A stretch of 64,000 bases of DNA from Abelmoschus esculentus (lineage: Eukaryota > Streptophyta > Magnoliopsida > Malvales > Malvaceae). Below are positions 1 to 11,231 of the stretch, one piece after another. A program made the position numbers and the translations under genes. The stretch spans positions 4,223,501 to 4,287,500 of the forward strand of contig JAUCBN010000049.1 of the NCBI GenBank assembly GCA_035048815.1, in the 5' to 3' direction. Within the stretch, counting starts at the first letter, position 1. Each line of letters begins with the position of its first letter. The notes beneath the pieces are model-generated. The model did no database searches, was not told where the DNA came from, and saw only the letters and a program-made list of their open reading frames with translations.

Positions 1-1146
1 CCGCGGCAGAGACAAGGCCGAGGCAGGACCTGATGCCGAGGCAGCAGCAGGAAGACAGGAAGCAATGTGATAGGCGATAGAAAGACAAAAATCCAAGGAA
101 CGTGTTTGGACTTGATGCCCATGAATCGGAGCTGGCTAGCACAAGGAAAAACCCAAAGGAAGACCACGCGGGAAAGCCCCCTTAGCCGAATTCAAACTTG
201 GAAATATATTATTATTATGTACTTGACTTGTTCCCTACTCCAAGTTGTATTCTACTTAGGAAAGGTTTGCCCTAGGTCTAGCCTATATAAAAACCTAGCC
301 ACCCAATGTAAGAGATATCGAAATACCTAGGGAGAGTCGACTTCTACTCTTGTTTCTTTCCTCTCCATCATGTTCTAAAACCTTCGTAGGGTTTAGGTGA
401 AGGTTGTGGAGTATTTGTGAGAGGAGATTGTACTTTATCTTTCATTCAATGCAATAAAGATTATCAAGGTTTGCTTATCCTTTGTTATTCGTTGTTCTTG
501 CATTCAAGCCCGGGAGGGAAGTTTGTAAGTGATCCATTTATCTAAGCTCGGGAGAGCTAGATTCACGAAAGGGGTAAGTACGGTGTTTCAATCGCGAAAT
601 ACTAACTCAGCCTAGGGATAGGTTAAGAGTTTCAGCGGCTAAAAGAAGTGTGAGATTGGTTGGTGAGTATAATTGGTTCACGCCGGGAGGTATCATCAAG
701 GACTAGTCATCAACAGCACTCTGACTTAGGCATAAGCGGAGTCATTCAAGGACACTTTGCCGAACTTTGGTAAAGTCTGCCCACGAGCAAGGGATTATCG
801 CGGCGGACAACGTTATCGCTGCCCAAGCAGTAAACTGCAGTGCTGCCGAGGCAGAGATATACGATTGCATTGGATAAAGACAAGTCAATCAAGTCCACAA
901 TACAATACAACTGGATCCTGGCCCACCTTTCTCTCTGATATTTCGAACTTTTTACTTTTATTCAATTATTTTAGTTTAATAAATCACACCCATTCACTTG
1001 TGTTTTTATTTTTCTACAGAGCAAGAAGATAAAGAAAGCATATTAAGTATACCGGTCCCTAAGGAGACGATAACTCGATAAATACTTATCACTTATTACT
1101 TGCGATGTGTCCACTTGCACTGAACGCGCACTTTTGACACGTGACA
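1..1146 (+). mobile_element. Athila-type LTR (A1), right-hand part
   Basis: About 86% of an Athila LTR; its first ~180 bases lie outside the window. It aligns throughout with the complete LTRs at 21062, 33007 and 46042. A TATA box (TATATAA, 284-290) is followed by an AATAAA at 453-458. The end GCGCACTTTTGACACGTGACA stops at 1146, where decayed Tekay coding sequence begins, so this LTR was inserted into an older Tekay element. Whether it is a solo LTR or the 3' LTR of a full element cannot be seen. Confidence 0.9.
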
Positions 1147-3975
1147 CTAGGAAGTATGCTGTGAGGGCACAGGAGGACTGTGCGGCTACCGATGTTATCT
1201 CAGGTACGTTTACCTTTTTTTTAGTTCCCATAGTTGCTCTTGTGGACTCGGGGTCTACCCACTCCTATATCCTTAGTGGGATATCTTAGTGTTGGCGGTT
1301 GCTAGCTGAAGATCTAGAAATAGGAGTTCGTGTGACAAGTCCGTTGGGTCTACATGTTTTGGTGGATAAGGTTTATCGAGGTGTCCGGTAGAGGTACAAG
1401 GCTCGATCTTTCCGGTAGATCTTATGATTTTACCTTTCCAAGAGTTCGACGCAATCCTAGGGATGGATTGTTTGTTCGAGCATGATGTGAGTCTTGGGTG
1501 TAGGTCAAAGAGTTTGAAGCTCCGTGTTGCGGATGGGTCTAAGCTTGTTGTGAGGGGAGAGAGAAACCCTTTTTTACCGAATGTTGTATCGGCCTTATCA
1601 GCTCAGCGGTTGGTAAAGCAAGGTTGTGAGGCTTTCTTAGCTCACGTGGTGGATGTGAGGGTTGAGAGCCCTGATTTAGGGAGTTTGAAGACAGTTCGTG
1701 AGTATTCTGATGTGTTCCCAAAGGAGTTGCCCGGTTTACCTCCTGATCGTGAGTTAGAGTTCCGTATAGAGGTGTTGCCAGACACGGCACCGGTGTCCAT
1801 AGCACCTTATCGTATAGCACCGAAAAAGATGAAAGAGTTGAAACAACAGATCCAAGAGCTGCTAGAGAGAGGTTTTATCAGACAGAGTGTATCACCGTGG
1901 GGAGCACTGGTTTTATTTATAAAGAAGAAGGACGGATCGATGAGGATGTGTATCGACTACTGTCATCTCAATAAAGTCACGGTCAAGAACCGTTATCCGT
2001 TGCCAAAGATCGATGACTTGTTTGATCACTTAAGAGGTGCCCGTGTGTTTTCTAAGATTGATATGCGATCAGGGTACTACTCGTTGAAGGTGGTGGAAGA
2101 GGATGTCCAAAAGATCGCTTTTAGGACGTGGTAAGGGCAATATGAGTTTTTAGTGATGTCGTTTGGGCTCACGAATGCACCAACAACTTTTATAGACCTG
2201 ATGAACCGGATTTTTCAGCCGTATCTAGACCAGTTTGTGGTTGTGTTCATCGAAGACATCTTGGTGTATTCACGCTCAAATGAGGAGCATGACTACCATC
2301 TAAGATTTGTTCTCTAGGTTTTGAGGGATAGGCATATGTACGCCAAGTTTAGTAAGTGTGAGTTCTGGTTGTCTGAGGTGGCGTTTCTTGGCCGCATCTT
2401 TGCAGAGGATGGTATCCGTGTGGATCCTTAGAAAATCCAAACTGTGGTGGAATGGAAACCACCAAGGAATGTATCGGAAGTCCATAGCTTTCTTAGGCTT
2501 GCCGGATACTATAGGAGGTTTGTTAAAGGCTTTTCGATCATAGTAGCACCGTTGACAATGTTGCTTCAAAAAGGGGTTCCGTTTGTATGGAACGAGAGGA
2601 GACAGCAGAGTTTTGAGCAACTTAAGGCTTATCTTACCGAAGCATCAGTCTTGACACAACCGAAACCGGGGAAAGATTATGTGGTGTTTAGCGATTCTTC
2701 CTTGAATGGGTTAGGTTGTGTGCTCATGCAGGAGGGTAAGGTAGTTGCTTACGCCTCAAGAAAGTTGAAACCCCATGAAAGGAACTTTCCCACCCATGAT
2801 CTCGAGTTGGCGTCAGTTATCTTCGTGTTGAAGTTATGGAGACATTATCTCTATAGGGAGAAATGCTATGTCTACACCGATCACAAGAGTCTATAGTATC
2901 TGTTCACCCAGAAAGAGTTGAATCTGAGACAGCGGAGATGGATAGAGTTGTTGAAAGACTATAACTGTGTTATAGAGTATCACCCCGGTAAGGCAAATGT
3001 GGTCGCCGATGCTTTGAGTAGGAAGTCTATGTCGGACTTGAGATCCATGTTTGCTCGGTTGAGGATGACAGAGGATGGTGGTTTGTTGGCAGAGTTGCGT
3101 GTGGAGCCCACGCTAGTTCAGGAGACAAAAAGAGAGCACAAGTGTTAGACGAGGAGTTGGTAGCTCAACTTGAGGCTTGTCAGAGAGGTAAGGTGTCAGA
3201 CTTTGAGGTACGGAATGGTGGATTCTTATACTTCAAAGGTCAGTTGTGTGTCCCTCCTCTTGAGGATTTGAGAGACCGTATCTTAAGGGAAGCTCACCGT
3301 AGTCCGTTTTCTATGCATCCGGGAAGTAACAGGATATACCAGGATCTTCGTACTTTCTTTTGGTGGCCTTGCATGAAAAAGGATGTTTCCGAGTTTGTGA
3401 TAAGATGCTTAGCGTGTCAGCTTGTGAAAGTGGAACATTAGGTTCCTTCAGGTTTGCTTCAGCCTATCCAGATTCCACCGTTTAAGTGGGATTGTGTGAC
3501 CATGGACTTTGTCACCGGGTTACCAATGACGTTGAGAAAGCATGATGCTGTGTGGGTCATTGTTGACCGGTTGACCAAGTTGGCACACTTTTTACCGATT
3601 AGGATGAACTTCAGTTTGGAAAAGTTAACTAAGTTGTACATAAAAGAGATCGTCAGGTTGCATGGTGTACCTTCATCGATCATATCGGATAGGGATCCGA
3701 GGTTCACACCGAGGTTGTGGAGGTCTATCCATAAGGCTTTGCATACAAAGTTGCACTTCAACAAAGCTTTTCATCCTCAGACCGATGGACAGTCTGATCG
3801 AGTTATACAGATCTTGAAGGATATGCTTAGATGTTGTGTGGTGCACTTTGCTCAGAGTTGGGAAGATCAATTATCGCTTGTGGAGTTTGCTTACAACAAC
3901 AATTATCAGTCAAGTATAAAGATGACACCTTTTGAGGCCTTGTACGGACGTAGGTGTAGGACACCTTTGTGTTGG
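1147..3975 (+). pseudogene. pol: Tekay-type gag/pol remnant (protease, RT, RNase H, integrase), T1
   Basis: Remains of a Ty3/gypsy polyprotein that once copied element RNA into DNA and integrated it. Order: protease with VDSGSTHSYI (about 1239-1268), linker DVFPKELPGLPPDREL (1710-1757), RT from about 1800 (SPWGALVLFIKKKDG, then KIDMRSGYYSL), RNase H (2640-3030, with YTDHKSL), integrase zinc region (about 3280-3420) and core (TMDFVTGLP, SDRDPRF). It is dead: in-frame stops near 1287, 2132, 2428, 2894 and 3439, a disrupted frame at 1380-1425, the RT active-site aspartate pair reads FIED instead of F/Y-x-DD, and the integrase catalytic Glu is Asp (QSDRVIQ). It ends exactly where an LTR starts at 3976, so the end of the integrase is absent. 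The domain order and best-remembered relatives are Tekay/Del chromoviruses. Confidence 0.9.
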
Positions 3976-4856
3976 TGTAACGACCCGGATTCTCATATCC
4001 GAGTGTCGGGTTAACCCGAGGGGTTGGGTTTTGGTTTTGGGCCCCGAGTTTGTGGTTTTGGGCCTCGGGTTCGTGTTGGGTCTTGTTGGGCTTGTTGGTT
4101 GTTGGGCTTAAGAGTTTTTGCTGAGGACTTTTTGGTAAATGGCTAAAGAATGAGAAAAGAGGGGTTGAGGGACATTATTTTCTGCTTTTGCAGAGGGTAT
4201 GAGATCATCCCTTACAACCTGATTCTTTCTTCATCCTTTGTCTTTACAACAATCATCAAAGGTAAGGTTTTTGATGGTTTAATGGTGGAATCTTGTTTTT
4301 GTGCTGATGAGTAAGTTTTAGGGTTGTTAGAGATCTATAAAAAGAGGTAAGAAAGTGTTTTTTTGGTGTGGAAGAAGGTTTAGGTGGGGGTTTAGGGTGC
4401 AATCCGGGTTTGAGTGTTGAGGGCTTGTAATATGAGTTTTCTTAGTGTTTTAGGATCAAGAAACATCCCAAGAGGTTTCTAATCTGTTCTTAATCTTTCT
4501 CTTGTAGAGAAAGAGGCTTGGGAGCCATCATCAAGCTTGGGAAGAGGAAAAGCTTGAAGAGGAAGAAGAAGGTCGTTTTTGTTGTTGCCTGCAAGAGGTT
4601 GGTACTCCCAACTCTTTTAATTATCTTGTATTTCATGGTAGAGTGCATAGCATATAGAAATCCATGTATGTATGCTTGGTTTGCTTGTAAGAGGTCTTTA
4701 ATGGTGGATTTCGGATTTGGGTGTTAAATGATTTGGAATTGATGTTAAAATACCTTAATCATCTCTTGAAATGAATAGAAACACTTTGAGATTGATTGGA
4801 TCGAGTTTGGGAATGAATCTTAGGAATTTTCTAAGTGCAGACCTGTTTTTCGTGCA

Positions 4857-5125
4857 GGGGTATCGATACACGGGCTACAGGTATCGATACCCATAAGTGG
4901 ATTTTGGCTAAGTGGCCAGGTGTATCGAACCATGGTTTGATACCGGGACCTCCAGTGGCATAATGGCATCGATACCCGTATCGATGCTGGAGGGTCCCCT
5001 TTCGTTGACTTTGAAAATGGTCAAAGGGTATTGATACTGGTATCGATACCCATGGTTCGATGCCTTCTTTGGGTAGGTATCGAGGCAGGGTGGTTCGATA
5101 CCCTATATAGGGGTATTGATACCCC
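4857..5125. repeat. Cluster of GGTATCGATACC-like palindromes in the left T2 LTR
   Basis: Three exact TATCGATA (4861, 4882, 5041) and about eight one- or two-base variants in 270 bp. The block begins CGTGCAGGGGTATC, as do the blocks at 10775 and 63050 (CAGGGGTAT there), and all contain a CCAGTGG/CCAGTGA/CCACTGG spacer. Confidence 0.8.
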
Positions 5126-5411
5126 TGCGAAAACTTGACAAGATAAGCTTTATTTAGGGTTCAATAAGGGGATTAAAGGCTATAATGAATCTTATAATTA
5201 ATAAAATGAATGGTTAACACAAGATTGACGTATTTAACATTGAATGACTAAATTATGTTAAGTCTTGATATGTTTTGATGTGAGGATCCTAGGTGGATCG
5301 TTTATGTGTGTTGAGTCCTTGTTTGATGGAAATCCGGATATCCAAAAGTGTTGCAACACGTCGAAGGCCTTCCAATTTAACATTCCGGGTGATGATTTTG
5401 AAGACCATTCC

Positions 5412-5654
5412 GAATGTAGGATCACGATGCTGTGTGGACGCGGGTCTCATTCAATGATACTCGATGTGACATTCCGAGTATGGGATTTGGAGGATCCCGA
5501 TGCTGTGTGGACGTGGGCCTCAAATCCCGGATGTAGGATCTCGATGCTGTGTGGACGCGGGCCTCATCCTGAGTATGGGATCCCGATGCTGTGTGGACGC
5601 GGGCCCTTCTCGTAGTGTAGGATCCCGATGCTGTGTGGACGCGGGCCTCACTAC
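5412..5654 (+). repeat. Five-unit hairpin array with apical GATGCTGTGTGGACGCGGG
   Basis: Units start at 5426, 5499, 5543, 5585 and 5627. Each apical motif is framed by inverted arms that differ between units but match within a unit: GAATG/CATTC (5412, 5448), GGGATTTG/CAAATCCC (5482, 5521), GGATG/CATCC (5529, 5565), GAG plus GGG with CCC plus CTC (5571, 5604), GTAGTG/CACTAC (5612, 5649). An inner AGG...CCT and CCCG...CGGG pairing recurs. Confidence 0.85.
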
Positions 5655-5816
5655 TTTGTGTTGTTGTTTGACATGTATATGCTGTGTGCGTCATTATACA
5701 TTGTTTATGCCATGTGTTAGGCAAGCATGCTAGATCATCATATCATGGACGATATTTTATATGTTATGCCTTACTGCTTATGATATGCATGATGTTGGCC
5801 GAGTTCGGCGTATCCA

Positions 5817-5835
5817 CTGAGCTTTCGTAGCTCAG
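5817..5835. repeat. CTGAGCT-TTCGT-AGCTCAG hairpin
   Basis: Perfect 7-bp stem with a 5-base loop, kept in the right LTR at 11754-11772 with the loop TTAGT. In both LTRs it is followed within about 25 bases by TTTTCGTGCG(T/C)AGGTT. Role unknown. Confidence 0.75.
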
Positions 5836-6203
5836 CGTTCGAAATATGTTTTCGTGCGTAGGTTAGGTGAAGCCGGTTCGTGGAACACCATCAAGGTTCG
5901 GATTTCAACATCGACCATGTTGTTAGATTACATGTATTAGATTTAGTGGCAAGTACTATGTCGAACCCTATGTAATGTAACTCTGTTTATTTTAATTTGG
6001 GTCAAATGTTTTAATGGTTTGTAATATTTTGAAGCTCCGATTACTTTATACTATTTTGGGCTTGCGTTTTAACTTAAATAGATTTTATGAATCGTATTTG
6101 GATTTAAATTTGATTTTATTTGATGGGCTTTGAAAAGAAATTTTGGAATACAGGTTTTGGGCTGGAGGCCCAATGTGATATCCGGGTCGGGTGTTACATT
6201 TAG

Positions 6204-6215
6204 TGATATCAGAGC
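6204..6215 (+). promoter_or_regulatory. Primer-binding site, initiator-Met tRNA type
   Basis: TGATATCAGAGC, five bases after the LTR end, differs by one base from the usual TGGTATCAGAGC of Tekay elements. It primes minus-strand synthesis in functional copies. Confidence 0.8.
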
Positions 6216-6375
6216 TTAGGTTGAGTCGGTTCTAGGAAGTCCCCAGGGGAGTCTAGTGTGTCATATAGGTGTCAGACAAGTACATGCCCACGAGTCGATA
6301 ACGTACTTTCTTTAAGCTGAGATTTTGATGGTGTACTCTTGTTTGTTGTTGTTCTTTGTGCAGAAGTGGTTGAGT

Positions 6376-7559
6376 ATGTCGAGACGTGTGAGGGATCAAG
6401 AGGAAAGTCGGGGTTCTCGTGGAGGAGACTCCGACTACGAGTATGAGCCCGATGAGGAGGTGCCATCAGATGATGTAGTTGGTCAAGGGGCCAACTACTT
6501 TGCTCAGTTGAATCAGACCTTGCGTAGGATCGTGAGAGCTATACCGAGACCATCTTCTACGCCTCGTGAGGCACCGGTTGAGAGGGTGTGAAGACAGGGA
6601 GCTGTGGACTTCTTTGGTACGGGACAGGATAATCCCGTGCAGGCTGATCAGTGGTTGCATGACACAAGGTGGATCATGAGACAGATGAGGCTGAGATCAG
6701 AAGATAAGTTGTCCTGTGTGTTGTCACTTCTGAAAGGCAACGCGAGAGAGTGGTGGGAGGCAGTTGAGCAGGGTTGGTATCCTCATCGTCCTAAGTGGGA
6801 GGATTTCCTTGAGGAGTTTGAGAGCAAGTATGTGGGTGAGACTCACATCGACACCTTGAGGGAGCGGTTTACCCATCTTGTTCAGGGGAACCGTTCAGTC
6901 TTTGCTTATGAGCAGGAGTTCCTTCAGTTGAGCCGATATGCTCCAGAGCTTGTTGCTACAGAGAAGATGAGATGTAAGAGGTTCTTGAGAGGTCTGAGGT
7001 AGGAGATCCAAAATTATCTCACTGCTGCAGCGTCTAAGGTGTTTTCTAAGTTGGTTGCTAGTGACAAGTCGTTGGAGCAGGTTCAGGGTTTGACCTATGG
7101 GCCGTTTGTTGGCCAGGGAGTCACCGGTGGAGCTAGTTAGAGTCATGCGGGTAATTCTCAGTCTCACTCCGGTAGGAGTAGAAGCCGTTGGAATCAGAGT
7201 AGAGGAGCATCGAATCAGGGTTCGAGGTCGAACTAGAGATCAGAGTCTGTGGGATGTAGGAGGCAATCTGTGTCTTCTACTGCTAGAGGTTTGGAGGGTT
7301 TGCAGCGGAGTACTAGTGTTCAGGTTTGTAATCAGTGTGGTCGGAATCATCGAGGACCGTGTTGGGGCAATGCCAGGGTTTGCTTTCAGTGTGGGTCTTC
7401 GGAGCATTTTGTAAGGGACTGCCCAGAGGTTGTGACATCTCCACCAGGTCAGGCTCAGAGGAATGTGTTCCAGGCCCAGAGGGGTCGTGGGTTTTCGCGT
7501 GGCGGAGCCAGCCATGCATCAGGAGGCACCTTTCAGTCCACTGCTAGAGCACCGACAAG
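6376..7559 (+). pseudogene. gag: Tekay gag (capsid, nucleocapsid) pseudogene
   Basis: Starts at the ATG of MSRRVRDQEESRGSRG, 160 bases after the primer site. The capsid region includes the retrotransposon-gag motif WWEAVEQGW and EFESKYV; the nucleocapsid has a CX2CX4HX4C zinc knuckle, CFQCGSSEHFVRDC (about 7381-7422), between basic/Ser-rich stretches. The frame is constant but interrupted by stops at 6589, 7000, 7138 and 7234, so it is inactive. It runs into protease without a break, as expected for a single Tekay polyprotein. Gag would form the cytoplasmic virus-like particle. Confidence 0.9.
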
Positions 7560-8224
7560 ACAATATGCGGTGAGGGCACAGGAGGACTGTGCCGCGACAG
7601 ATGTGATCTCAGGTACGTTCAGTTTGTTTTCTGTCCCTATAGTTGCTCTTGTGGACTCGGGATCTACCCACTCGTATATCCGTAGCGGGATATCGGAGCA
7701 GTGGGGGTTACCAACGGAGGGTCTAGAGGTAGGAGTCCGTGTGACCAGTCCGTTGGGGTTAGATGTGTTGGTGGATAAGGTTTATCGGAGGTGTCCGATC
7801 GAGGTACAAGGATCTATCTTCCCGGCCGATCTCATGGTTTTGCCATTTCAGGAGTTCGACGCAATCCTTGGGATGGATTGGTTGTTCGAACATGATGCGA
7901 GCTTAGGGTGCAGCTCTAAGAGTTTGAAGCTTCGAGTAGCGGATGGTTCTAAGCTTGTTGTGAAGGGTGATAGAAACCCGTGTCAAAGCGAATACTGTTT
8001 CAGCTTTGTCAGCTCAGAGGTTGATCCAGCAGGGTTGTGAGGCTTTCTTAGCTCACGTAGTAGATGTGAGTGTTGAGAGTCCAACTTTAGAGAGTTTGAG
8101 GATAGTTTGTGAGTACCCAGATGTGTTTCCGAAGGAGTTGCCCGGTTTACCACCCGATCGTGAGTTGGAGTTTCAGATAGAGGTGTTGCCAAGGACAGCA
8201 CCGGTGTCTATAGCACCTTATCGT
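7560..8224 (+). pseudogene. Tekay protease and RT-linker pseudogene
   Basis: Retropepsin-like segment with VALVDSGSTHSYI (active-site DSG near 7649) and AILGMDWL (about 7864), parallel to the T1 copy at 1150-1500. A frameshift near 7980 (the sequence after RNPC departs from the T1 copy) moves the rest into another frame, which continues EAFLAHVVDV, DVFPKELPGLPPDREL and PYRMAP up to about 8232. RT, RNase H and the integrase core that should follow are missing. Confidence 0.85.
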
Positions 8225-8551
8225 ATGGCACCGGTGGCTTACCGGTTAGGCTTACCTCTAGAGTTAGCACGTATCCATGATATGTTTCACGTGTCTATGT
8301 TGAGGCGTTACCGTTCGGATGCTTCTCATGTTGTTCAGCTTGAGGAAATCGAAGTCAATAAGGATTTAACTTACTAAGAAAGGCCAATAGGAATCTTGGA
8401 TCGAGGAGTGAAAGAGCTTCGGAGCAAAAATATACCATTGGTAAAGGTTCTTCGGAGAAATCACGGAGTGGAAGAAGCTACATGGGAAGTTGAGAAGGAC
8501 ATGAGAGCTCAGTATCCGCATCTCTTCCTGTCAGGTAAATTTCGAGGATAA
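8225..8551 (+). pseudogene. Integrase C-terminal tail with chromodomain
   Basis: PYRMAP is joined directly to VAYRLGLPLELARIHDMFHV, the segment normally found after the integrase core, so roughly 2.5 kb of pol was removed. After an in-frame TAA (8375-8377) the frame continues with a type II chromodomain: PIGILDRGVKELRSKNIPLV, then VEEATWEVEKDMRAQYP, ending at TAA 8549-8551. In this family the chromodomain is thought to steer integration to heterochromatin. Its presence assigns the element to the chromoviruses. Confidence 0.85.
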
Positions 8552-8560
8552 AATTTTCTT

Positions 8561-8575
8561 TAAGGAGGGGAGAGT
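8561..8575 (+). promoter_or_regulatory. Polypurine tract of T2
   Basis: TAAGGAGGGGAGAGT directly before the right LTR (TGTCACGACC at 8576); the plus-strand primer in functional copies. Confidence 0.8.
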
Positions 8576-9109
8576 TGTCACGACCCGGATTCGGATCCGA
8601 GTGTCATGTTAACCAGAGGGGTTTGGGCTTCGGTTTTCAGCCTCGGGTTTGTGTAGTTTGCGCCTTAGGTTGTTGGGCTTAAGTTGGGTGTTAAGTTAGG
8701 CCTTGTTCAGAAGAGGTATTTTGGTAAATGAAAAAATGGGATGATGAGAAGGGTTGGATTTTTTATTTCTCTACAGAGAGTGACCCCATTTCTTCTTTTC
8801 TTCCATCATTCCTTCATCATCTTTGTAAGAAGAGAAGTGTTAAAGGAGAAATCTTTGAGAGTTTGTTTGAGAATCTCGTTTTAGAGGAAGAGGGAAGGTT
8901 TTTAGGCTCAAGGTGATCTATAAAACAAGGTAATAAAGTGTTGGTTTGGTGAGGATGAAGGTTTAAGAGAGGTTTTGGGTTTGAGTTCAGGTTTTGGTTT
9001 TTGGGAGCTTGAATCTCAGTTCTTTTAGTGTTTAAAGCTCCGAAAATCATCCCTAAGGTGTTCCTAATCTGTTTTTCATCTTTTTCTTGTAGAGAAAGAA
9101 GTTAGAGAG

Positions 9110-10444
9110 TGATAAGTGCTCAACTCACTATCTCTTTTTACACCTTTTATGGGCATTAATCACTGAATTTACACCCACTCGGACCAATGCATGTACTTAA
9201 TGTGATATATTTAGAAGTTATGAGTATAAAGATGATATTTACAGAAAAGGCAAATTTTACTGCATTTTTACATCTGAGCAGGAGAAACTAGTGCCACGAC
9301 AGCAACATGGCCGAGGCAGGACCTGATGCCGAGGCAGCAGCAGAAAGACAAGAAGCGATGCTGTAGGCGATCGGAAGAGAAAAATCCAAGGGACGTTTCT
9401 GGACATGCAGCACATGGATCGGAGCTGGTTAGCACGAGGAAAAGCCCAAGACAAGGTCACGCGAGAAAGCTTTTTAGTTGGAATAAACTTGGAAATATTT
9501 TATTTATGTACATGACTTGTTCTCTACTCCAAGTTGTATTCTACTTAGGAAATGTTTGCCCTAGGCCAAGCCTATATAAGACCTAGTCGTCTAAGGGAAT
9601 AGAGAGCCTATTCATAGAGAGTTCACCCTAAGACTCAGTGTTTTCTTTCTCTCAAATTATGTTCTAAGTTTTCTTAGGGTTTAGGTGAAGGTTGTTAAGT
9701 ATTTGTGAGAGGAGATTGTACTTTGTTCTTTGTTTCAATGCTATAAAACTATCAAGGTTTGCTTATCCTTTGTCATTCTTTGTTCTTGCATTCAAGCTCG
9801 GGAGAGAAGTTTGTGAGTAATCCATTTATCTAGACTCGGGAGAGTTATATTCATGAAAGGGATAAGTACGGTGTTTCAATCGCGAAATACTAACTCGGCC
9901 TAGGGATAGGTTAAGAGTTTCTGCGGCTAAAAGAAGTGTGAGATTAGTTGGTGGGTATAATTGATTCACGCCGGGAGGTATCATCAAGGACTAGTCATCA
10001 ACATTACTTCGACTTAGGGATAAGCGGAGTCATCCAAGGACACTTTGCCGAACTTTGATAAAGTCCACCCACGAGCAAGGGATTGTCGCGACGGACAAGT
10101 ATCGTTGCTGCCAAGGCAGTAATCTGCAGTACTGCCGAGGCAGTGATATACAATTGCATTGGATAGGGACAAGTTAATCAAATCCACAATACAACGCAAT
10201 TGGAGCCTGACCTCTCTCTATTAATCAAATCTCACTCTTTTACTTAGTTGTTTTATTTCAATTTATTTAGTTTCATCCAAACCCAAATTATCTATGTTTT
10301 TATTTTATTCCTTTTTACAGAACAAGAAGACGAAGAAGGCATATTAAGTAAACCAATCCTTGTGGAGACGATACACGATTATACTTTACTTTATTACTTG
10401 CGACGTGTTCACTTGCACTAATTGCGCACTTTTGACAAGCAACA
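9110..10444 (+). mobile_element. Solo Athila LTR (A2)
   Basis: 1,335 bp from TGATAAGTGCTCAACTC to TTGACAAGCAACA, flanked by the 5-bp duplication GAGAG (9105-9109 and 10445-10449). TATA box 9573-9579. A complete LTR with matching target copies and no internal region is the footprint of LTR-LTR recombination. It belongs to the CTCAACTCAC subfamily shared with A3 and A4. Confidence 0.95.
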
Positions 10445-10774
10445 GAGAGTCTTCCCAAGGCTTGAGGAAGGAGAAATCTTGAGGTTGAGCTTGCAGCTTG
10501 GGTTTGCTGCTTTTGTTGCTAAGGTTGGTACCCTTCCAATCCTTAATCATCATGCATATCCTGTTTAAGCTTAATAGCATGTTGTTGATTGGTTTGGTAT
10601 GCTTGGTAGCTCTAGGTGGCCTTTAATGGTGAATTATGTTTATGTCGATGAACCTTCATAAAAATGATGTAAACATGCTTAGAATCACTCCCTTAAAGTC
10701 TAGTATCAATTTAGGAATAAATGGATCAAGTTTGGATGGAGTCCTAAGTGTTTGAATATGCAAAACTACACTTT

Positions 10775-11010
10775 TCGTGCAGGGGTATCAAAACGCCCTG
10801 TCCACGTTTCGATACCGAGTCATCCAGTGACCCTCCCGATTCGATACCGGTATCGAAGCGGGTAGGTCCTCCTTTGTTAACTTTGATTTTGGTCAAAGTG
10901 TTTCGATACCCCCTTCGGGAGGTATCGATACGGTTCGTTTCGATACCCCTTTGTTGAGGGTATCGATACCTGGTGTTTCGATACTCCAAGTAGGGGTATC
11001 GATAACCCAG
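10775..11010. repeat. Cluster of TATCGATA palindromes in the right T2 LTR
   Basis: Three exact TATCGATA and several TTTCGATACC/GTATCGAAGC variants, in the same relative position and with the same spacers (CGTGCAGGGGTATC, TTGGTCAAAG) as 4857-5125. Confidence 0.8.
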
Positions 11011-11231
11011 GGCAAATTAGCCCAAGTTCCTGTAGAAAAAGTTGTAAAATCTCGTAATGCTATCCTAGAAGTTCCTAAGAGTTGTTTAAACCTTAAAATG
11101 AATATTAAACCGAAAGATAGGCACTTATCCCCGTTTAAAGAGATAATTCGATAATAATTAGAGTCTAGTGGTATAAACTGGTATGTGGAATCGTTAAGGG
11201 TTCGTGTGACCTATTCGAGTCACGTGGCTTA

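Larger units (their letters stand above)
3976..6198 (+). repeat. Left LTR of Tekay derivative T2
   Basis: 2,223 bp, TG...CA. It abuts truncated integrase on the left and the primer site on the right. It contains a cluster of TATCGATA motifs (4857-5125), a five-unit hairpin array (5412-5654) and a CTGAGCT/AGCTCAG hairpin (5817-5835) just before GTGCGTAGGTT. Short open frames inside (for example 4518-4727, 5265-5615) look accidental. Confidence 0.85.

Noticed and set aside
4518..4727. Small open frames inside LTRs (4518-4727, 5265-5615, 60694-61050, 62700-62948)
   Set aside because: No conserved domain, not conserved between LTR copies, composition like the surrounding LTR.
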